Source: Pseudoscleropodium purum
Lineage: Eukaryota > Streptophyta > Bryopsida > Hypnales > Brachytheciaceae
Assembly: GCA_963969395.1 (NCBI GenBank)
Contig: OZ017803.1
Coordinates: forward strand, 5,642,001 to 5,706,000
Reading direction: 5' to 3'
DNA: 64,000 nt
The notes beneath the pieces are model-generated. The model was not told the DNA's origin. It searched no databases and saw only the letters and a list, made by a program, of their open reading frames with translations. The first letter of the stretch is position 1. Every line of letters begins with the position of its first letter. Of the stretch, positions 57,702-64,000 are shown one piece after another. Position numbers and translations under genes: made by a program.

Positions 57702-60345
57702 TGGAAGTCTTTATTGGTCTACAAATGTTTATTTGATGCGACAATTGTCATAGTAATTGAGTTATCTTTTTTGGTAGTTAGTTTGCCCCAATGAATTGCT
57801 TGTTGTAAAGTTTCATAGGTGGATGTATAAATTATGCCTAATTTGGTTAATTTTTAGATGAATACAAGTCCTTAAGATCCAAAGTACCAATCCTGAGTGT
57901 ATAGTGAGTTTGTATTGGGCATGTTATTGGTGATGAGAACTATAAATGGTCTATATGAAAATTTTCAATTATGTATTGGAGTTTGTTTGTTTCTATATAC
58001 TGTTGAATTTTGGTGCTTTTGTTGTATATTGCATCTAAGCTTACAAGGTATCTTGGGTATAATTGTACTACTCTAACTTTTGTTTTGAATTTTGCAACAC
58101 TTGGTGAATCTATTATTTGTTGGTTTTGTAAGAAGATTTGATATTGGTTCTATAGCCATCAATTTGTGTATTAGGTATTGTATGTGTACATTGCCTAGAA
58201 TCGTCATATAAATTTGTGTATTTAGTTGTTTTGATATCTTTTTTAGGATTACATTCTTTAATGGATATGTGTGTATGAGATAGTTGTGCATGTGGGTTTA
58301 CATACCTTGTGTCTCAATGTTGTGATTGATGAAAATATTGAAATATGATATTAGCAAAGTTTTTCTTTTTTTCTTTTGGTTATAATATTTTTTTTAGAAT
58401 TTTAATAATGTTTTATGTTGTGTTTTTTGTTTGGTTATGCAAAGACTAAGGTGTTTTCTAGTGTCCATTTTGTATATGTGACATTGTTTGGTAGTATCTA
58501 TTATCTACATAGGTAGTGGGTTGTGATTCATGGGGTATCATATTCACTTTTCTCGTGTATGGTTTTTGATCTAGTATAACATCTATAGGATGATTTTTTT
58601 GTTTTTTTCATATATGTATTTAAGTGTAGGATTGTTTATTATTGTTTGTTGCAATGGAATTTGTATAATAATAATAATATTTGTTTGAAAATTGGTTTTT
58701 TAATGTGATGGTGTATTTTAGAGCTAGATAGGGTTGTAGGAAGTTTAGTTGGCATTGGTGCAAGTATTAATCAAAATTATAATTTGACTATAATATATTG
58801 CATTTGACATTGGTGTTGTATACGGTGAATTGGTCAAGGGTGTGTATGTTTAGTGTAAATAGTTTGCTTAGTATGTTTTTTTTTTATTGTTGTGTGATTG
58901 AGTTTATAGGTATTCTCTTTGTATATTGCTTCTAGTTGGATTTGTTATGTAGGGAAGGCTATATCAAAGATTTTGATGTGGATGTCATATTCTCTGAGGA
59001 GTGCTATTGCACACGTTATCGAAGAATGTTGGCATGTTGCATTTGTTATTTTTGTAAGGTTATTGATCCATTGGGTTTTGCCATGATATATTTTAAAAGT
59101 CTTCTATATATTTTTCTAATTATTCTTTATCATTTAGAGCATCTCTTAGTTGTTCATCTATGCATTTAATGAATGTTTTTTTTTTTTTTTAATAAGGATG
59201 CCTCTTTGCCAAATAGTTTATAGAAGAGTTGTGTGTCTTAGTTAGGTGTACTTTTCAAAAGGCTATATATTACTTTTATAATAGATATTATGAACTTATT
59301 TAGTTTCTTTATATTAGCCATTGACTAATGTACCTAATAAAAATTGTACGTTACATTTGGTTGAAGGAGTGTGTTGACTACTTTATTTTTTGGTCTTAAT
59401 ATGACTAATAATTCAATGAGTTGTTTATTTTATTTTATTTTGTTAATTTTTTGGTGGTGATATTTTTTTGTATGTTCCATTTTAGTGAAGGAACTAATTA
59501 GATTCTAAAGAATTTATAGGGTTCATTTTGGTGTAGTATATGGATTAATTGAATGTTGTATGATATTTTTTTTCATTGTAGTATGGATATGAAAGTTTTT
59601 AGTTTTAGGTGTAGATTATTGGAACATCCTATGATTATATATTTGGAAATACTAATGTTAAATACATTCCAACCCAATATTTAAACTTTGTAATTTATTT
59701 AGTTCACGTTATAGTGATTCAAGTTTATTGGTTATTTGTATTTAATCATCTGCATCTATTGAAAAAATTTCTTGTGTTTTTGATATTCAAAATGTATATC
59801 CAAATTAGTTTTTACATAACCATCTAAGCAATGGTTTTAAAAATAAATAGAAATAGATAAGGACTATAGGTGTCACATTTTAGAATTCTCTATTGGATGT
59901 GTGTTAATTTTATTGTACCAAGAAAGTCTTTGGTGTATTTTTTAATTTGAGGTAGTGTCTATATTTCCAATAAGTTTTATTGGATCTTTTGGGTAGCCTA
60001 TATCTATAACGACTACTAGTGGTCTCGCATTGTCTATTCAACTAAATGCATTTTTAAAGTCTATGTAGGTAATGAAGATGTCATGGTTTTCTAAATCTTG
60101 CAATTTTTAAGGCATCTATGAATGTTTGTATTTATCTTATATTTCTTTTTGGTCTAAAGCCTTCTTAGCTATTCTAGAATATTTGGTGTGTTTTTCCATA
60201 TAATGTTAGTATTCAAGTGAAGGTGCTAGTAAAAAATTTGTATTTCGTATTTGCAAAGACAATGGATCTATAGCTGGTTAGTTCTATAGGATTGTTTTTT
60301 TTGTATAACAAGATGATTAGACTTGTTTTCTATGATTGTGGGATG

Positions 60346-60986
60346 ATGTTTTGTTTGTAGTATTGTTGGAAGAAAAGGAATATTAGGTTATAGTTATTAG
60401 GTTATAATACAACACAACCTTAGTTGTGATATAATATGGTACAACCCATTATTAAAAGAAACAAGTGTTAAAAAATCCAACACTCATAAATGAATCCAAT
60501 CACTAAGGACTCTAGAAAAGAAGTTAATTTTGTAGTGATCAAAGCAAGATTTGAGCTTGTGCCAAAGCTCATGTGGGTTTTTGAAGTTATAGATATCGAT
60601 GTTGCAAAAAAAAAAAGATGGCCATCGAGCAAAAGCAATGCTTTATAGGATATAGTGGTAGAAACTAAGGTACTTACAATAGAAAGTTGGTCAAAAGTAA
60701 TACATTGTGATAATTGTTCAAATAAAAGCAAATATATATACTTTTGTAGTTTTTGCCCATAATAAATAATTATTGCTACTAATTGCTAATTGTTAAAAAA
60801 AAAAAGCTAAAGTCTTGGTGGCTCGATTTTAGTAGTAGCTACACAAATTTTTATAGATGGAACAATAAAAGAGTTTTAAGTACTCACAATGGAGAAATAA
60901 AAGATGACTTATAGAGGGACGAAATTAGAAATTAGGGTTTGAAATAAAATAGAAGATATAGATTATAATTTTTAAAAAATAATAAT

Positions 60987-60990
<4 letters not shown>
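60346..60990. other. Gene-free flank of LINE 2
   Basis: An 87-codon minus frame at 60468-60731 (Leu/Ser/Thr-rich) has no recognisable family. Possible 5' part of LINE 2 or neighbouring repeat. Confidence 0.4.

Positions 60991-61069
<79 letters not shown>
60991..61069. repeat. (AT)n microsatellite, 79 bp
   Basis: The longest simple repeat in the window. Ile/Tyr alternating frames across it are artefacts. Confidence 0.97.
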
Positions 61070-61070
<1 letters not shown>

Positions 61071-62117
61071 ATGAAGATGAAGATAAAAATAAAATATAGA
61101 TAAAATACATAATTCAAAGGTCAAATAAAAAAATTTAAATTTAAAAAAAAAATTGGAAATGAGGATAAGGGGCAACATAGAAAAATCCTTTCAAGGGTTA
61201 CAATTTATAAATTGAGGGTATGATGATACTATATTGAGAATAGGGAACAAAACTACAATAGGTTGTAAAACCAAGTACATAAGAAGAAAGAAGTATCCTT
61301 TTAAAGGAGATTTTAAACATATACCAAGAAAAAAAAGATGAATAGTCCTTGTTTCCTATTGGTCCAAGGGATTACCATCTAATTCCTAGTTGTCTCTATA
61401 ACTAAAATGAATTATAGTGGAGAGCATATTAAGATAAGATATTATTTAACACAAAGTTCATTTAGCCATGTTTTTCTATTTGTTATTTAATTATTCCAAC
61501 TATCAACATGAGACTAGTTATTGGCAAGGCAACCACACCTACAAATATTCAAACAATCCATTAAGGAAAAAAAGTTGGAGGAATAAAATACACACTGTTT
61601 AAACCTCTTATAATTATCTAATTAAACACTAGTTAAATACACAAATATTAACTAGTGTTTAATACACATTGTTTTAACTATTAATTTGAGTAAATCATTA
61701 AATTTTAAAGTATTAATTATACTTGTACTCAAAATCAATTCTAGTCAACTTTTATATTACAAGTTATATATTTTAGGCAAGAATCTACAGGACGCGATTT
61801 TTCAATTGGGCCACAACCAAGTGTATTAACCTTACAATGAAAAACTTTATTTTAAATTTTTTCAAATTATTTTGATTTACTATCTTAATTCATGTGTGCT
61901 CAGCACATATTTATCGAAATCCAGATCCTTTTGAATTCATTCTAATCAAATTGTTACCCAAAACAAGATCTACAAATACTGGTAGTGGAGATATGCTCAG
62001 AGCTACAAGAAAATGGACAAATGATTTGACTATATTGTTAAAAATATCATAATAGTCTAATAGGCAATCTTTCAATTAGATGGGAGGCCAAATTTGAGGT
62101 GTTGGGGCACTCAAGGG
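61070..62117. other. AT-rich gene-free stretch with a small perfect hairpin
   Basis: ATTAAACACTAGTTAA at 61621-61636 is followed after 11 nt by its exact reverse complement at 61648-61663. ACAC.GTTTAAAC-like sequence flanks it on both sides. No gene. Confidence 0.6.
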
Positions 62118-62990
62118 TTAACCTCCAAAGGTTCATAACTACGTTTTACAAAAGACTTCAAAATTTCCATTTCTAGTGCAAAGAGCTATTATGAAAAACT
62201 AGTTTTTAAAATATGTAGTCATAAATTCTAGCATAAGACATGTATGAGAATGTGAGAAAAAAATTCTTACACTTTGATCATGCAAATTATAGGATAATAG
62301 TATTCAAAGTGAAAAGAAAATATTTTTTCCACTTTGAATCCCCTAAAATTCAATTTTTTGCACTACAAAGTTTTGATATTTAAATCTACATGGTGGAGCA
62401 TAAAGTTGAAAATCTAGGAAAAAAATCCCCCCTCCCTCTCCATATTTCATTCTTAAAAAAAATTATATATAAGATGGAAGAAAAATTACATTGTTAATAG
62501 TTTTAAAATGGAATTGAAATGAATCAATTCTATGGTCAAACTATTGTAGCATGTAATTTACCCCTCAAAGGTGTTTTTGTTCTTTTAAATTGTGAAAACT
62601 GATTTCAAAAATAGATCCTATACATAATTTTTTCAAAAAGATTCTCTAATTGTTTACAATATAAGGTACTTCATAACTTTCACAGTATTTATCCAAATGG
62701 AATGAATCAAAGCTTTTAAGGAAAACATAATATATACTATAAAAAGGGAAAAAAATCCAATTAAATTTTGACCTTTTATATATTTTTTTTTGTTGCTTAC
62801 AGTCAAGCATTTTGTGTTCCTAAGGGCAAATTTTTTTTTTTCTACACACCAAATGAAATAAAAAAATTGTATTCCTATGAAGATAGTACATTTTTTTGAC
62901 CTCAAAAAAATTCAATAAAATCTAACATTGTGAATAAGAACCTACCTAAAATCCTACAAAAACATTCTAGAACTTTAAATCTTTAGAAAT
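62118..62990 (+). mobile_element. Diverged copy of the TTTAACCCC element
   Basis: It starts TTAACCTCCAAAG. The CATAACTTT..TATCCAAATGGAATGAATCAAAGC block at 62671 lies about 550 bp in, the same spacing as in 32331-33194 (543 bp). The right terminus could not be placed. Confidence 0.4.
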
Positions 62991-64000
62991 AATGTAGAGT
63001 TATGAAGTGCACTACATCCCTAAATATGTAGATTATAGATGAAACATCATCAATTCATTTGAATAGTTACATGCTTTCATTCAAATGTGATGATTATCTC
63101 ATCAAAGATTTGAAATTCTTTTGGGTGATTTCTAGTGATCAATTCATCCATTATAAATTGGAGAATATTTTGCAAAATATTTTAAAGAAAATCCAAAATC
63201 CAAAAATAAATCAACATAAACAAAATCATTGCTCTTAATAAGATCATCTCCCCTATAATACAACCATGACTTGACACACAACCAAATAGGACGAGAAGTC
63301 CTTTATAGTCCTTCATATTTTCTTGAAGCACTCCATCTTAGCTACAAGGTGAAGGATATACTCACCAAATCTAAGTTTTATAGATTTTTTTTTCCATTCC
63401 ATTCATCATTGATTAAATTATTATTTAGAGAATACACTCAAAGAAATCATATTAGGAAAGCCCTCACCATAAGTGTTTCCCCAATATTTTGAAAAAATAT
63501 CTGAAGAGCTTTGGTTGGATGAATGAAGAAGAATCTCTACTAAGCTTCCTAAAACTTTTGTCCATGGCTCAAAAGACAAGGAACCTTTTACCAAATTTGC
63601 TAACAATGTCTTTGCTATTGTGACTCACTCATATTGAGTATATAAGAATGAGATTTTTTTTGAAAAGCTAACTATATATAGATATAAATTTATGGTAAAT
63701 TGATTTGGTTGTATTTATCTGGAGATGCTTTTAGAGCATCCTTAGTCCAACATTCCAAATAGGGTTGGCACGACAATCTGATTGAGCAAAATTTTAAAAT
63801 AGGATTTTTTGAAGCACTTCAAGTTTACATGTCACACCTCTAATGACTGAATAAGACTAGATTTAGAAGAATCTTCACCCTTGATTGCAACTTGTAATGG
63901 AATCATATCATACATTCTAAATACAATGATTCATAAGTCATTCACTAACTATATATAAGACACATATAGAGTGTAATTGGGTCCCTTGAATTTGAAGGTT
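62991..64000. other. AT-rich gene-free stretch
   Basis: Frames of 61-73 codons at 63271-63606 on both strands show no family signal. Nothing else supported. Confidence 0.55.

Larger units (their letters stand above)
56730..60345 (-). mobile_element. Decayed non-LTR retrotransposon (LINE) 2, unrelated to LINE 1
   Basis: The minus strand reads as a reverse transcriptase in family order. Near 60330-60240 there is ILLYKKNNPIELTSYRSIVFANTKYKFFT. Near 60160-60100 is EGFRPKRNI..IQTFIDALKIARF. Near 60090-60000 is DIFITYIDFKNAF..IDNARPL..VIDIGYP. The catalytic box remains as DADD near 59750, followed by TNKLESL.RELNKL. A later piece at 59080-58930 reads ITNATCQHSSITCAIALLREYDIHIKIFDIAFPT. Several glutamine and leucine codons are now TAA. 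The coding strand is strongly A-rich and G-poor throughout, which makes the + strand conspicuously T+G rich and outlines the element. Ends are approximate. Confidence 0.82.

Noticed and set aside
56730..60345. Editing or hypermutation as the cause of the strand bias in LINE 2
   Set aside because: The recognisable peptide itself is rich in Asn, Thr, Ile and Lys, so an A-rich, G-poor coding strand is the simpler explanation; stops such as CAA to TAA are few.
60925..61178. Minus-strand frames with long Ile-Tyr alternation
   Set aside because: Direct translation of the (AT)n microsatellite.
1..64000. tRNA or rRNA genes
   Set aside because: I looked for GGTTCGAATCC-type B boxes with a partner A box and for conserved rRNA blocks and found none that hold; a covariance-model scan would be decisive.

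Overview
The window looks like nuclear DNA of a streptophyte plant, most likely a non-flowering land plant; the exact lineage cannot be read from the sequence. The reasons are intron-rich genes with GT..AG junctions, a plant-type UDP-glucose pyrophosphorylase homologue cut into about 20 small exons, a protein with the USP-like domain found at the N-terminus of plant receptor-like cytoplasmic kinases, two decayed non-LTR retrotransposons, and very AT-rich intergenic DNA full of small inverted-repeat elements. There are no bacterial operons, CRISPR arrays, rRNAs or convincing tRNAs.

Genes sit in two islands of higher GC. Island 1 (about 4.6-17.5 kb) holds an intact UGPase-like gene on + (5050-12033, 462 aa), a small acidic tryptophan-rich hypothetical gene on + (12395-12754), a broken single-frame coding remnant on + (13952-14644), and a two-exon USP-like gene on - (16629-14835, 447 aa). 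A decayed tandem array lies immediately upstream of the USP-like gene. Island 2 (about 46.6-51.4 kb) holds a five-exon cyclin-box gene on - (49099-46663, 357 aa), with possible further exons or leader sequence upstream. One more possible exon on - lies at 537-687.

The rest is AT-rich and repeat-driven. It contains: a 0.55 kb near-perfect hairpin (18.7-19.25 kb); a smaller foldback (20.3-20.6 kb); a 244-bp duplication (21.3-21.8 kb); three near-identical 125-bp tandem units (23.4-23.8 kb); a 1.55 kb element with terminal inverted repeats that contains a second hairpin and a 170-bp tandem (25.36-26.9 kb); a decayed LINE (28.8-32.1 kb, -); a family of about 0.86-0.99 kb elements with TTTAACCCCTAAAG termini in at least three full copies; a very GC-rich 187-bp hAT-type MITE with a perfect 8-bp target duplication (34339-34525); and a second, unrelated decayed LINE (56.7-60.3 kb, -).

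The genes do not form an evident pathway. The main biological point is that the UGPase-like gene keeps a full open frame and every splice junction while the usually invariant nucleotide-binding and PGHGD-type motifs are changed. It also carries a second, in-phase copy of its sugar-binding exon. That suggests a retained pseudoenzyme or a re-purposed enzyme with possible alternative-exon use. The cyclin-like protein similarly lacks several hallmark residues of the cyclin box.
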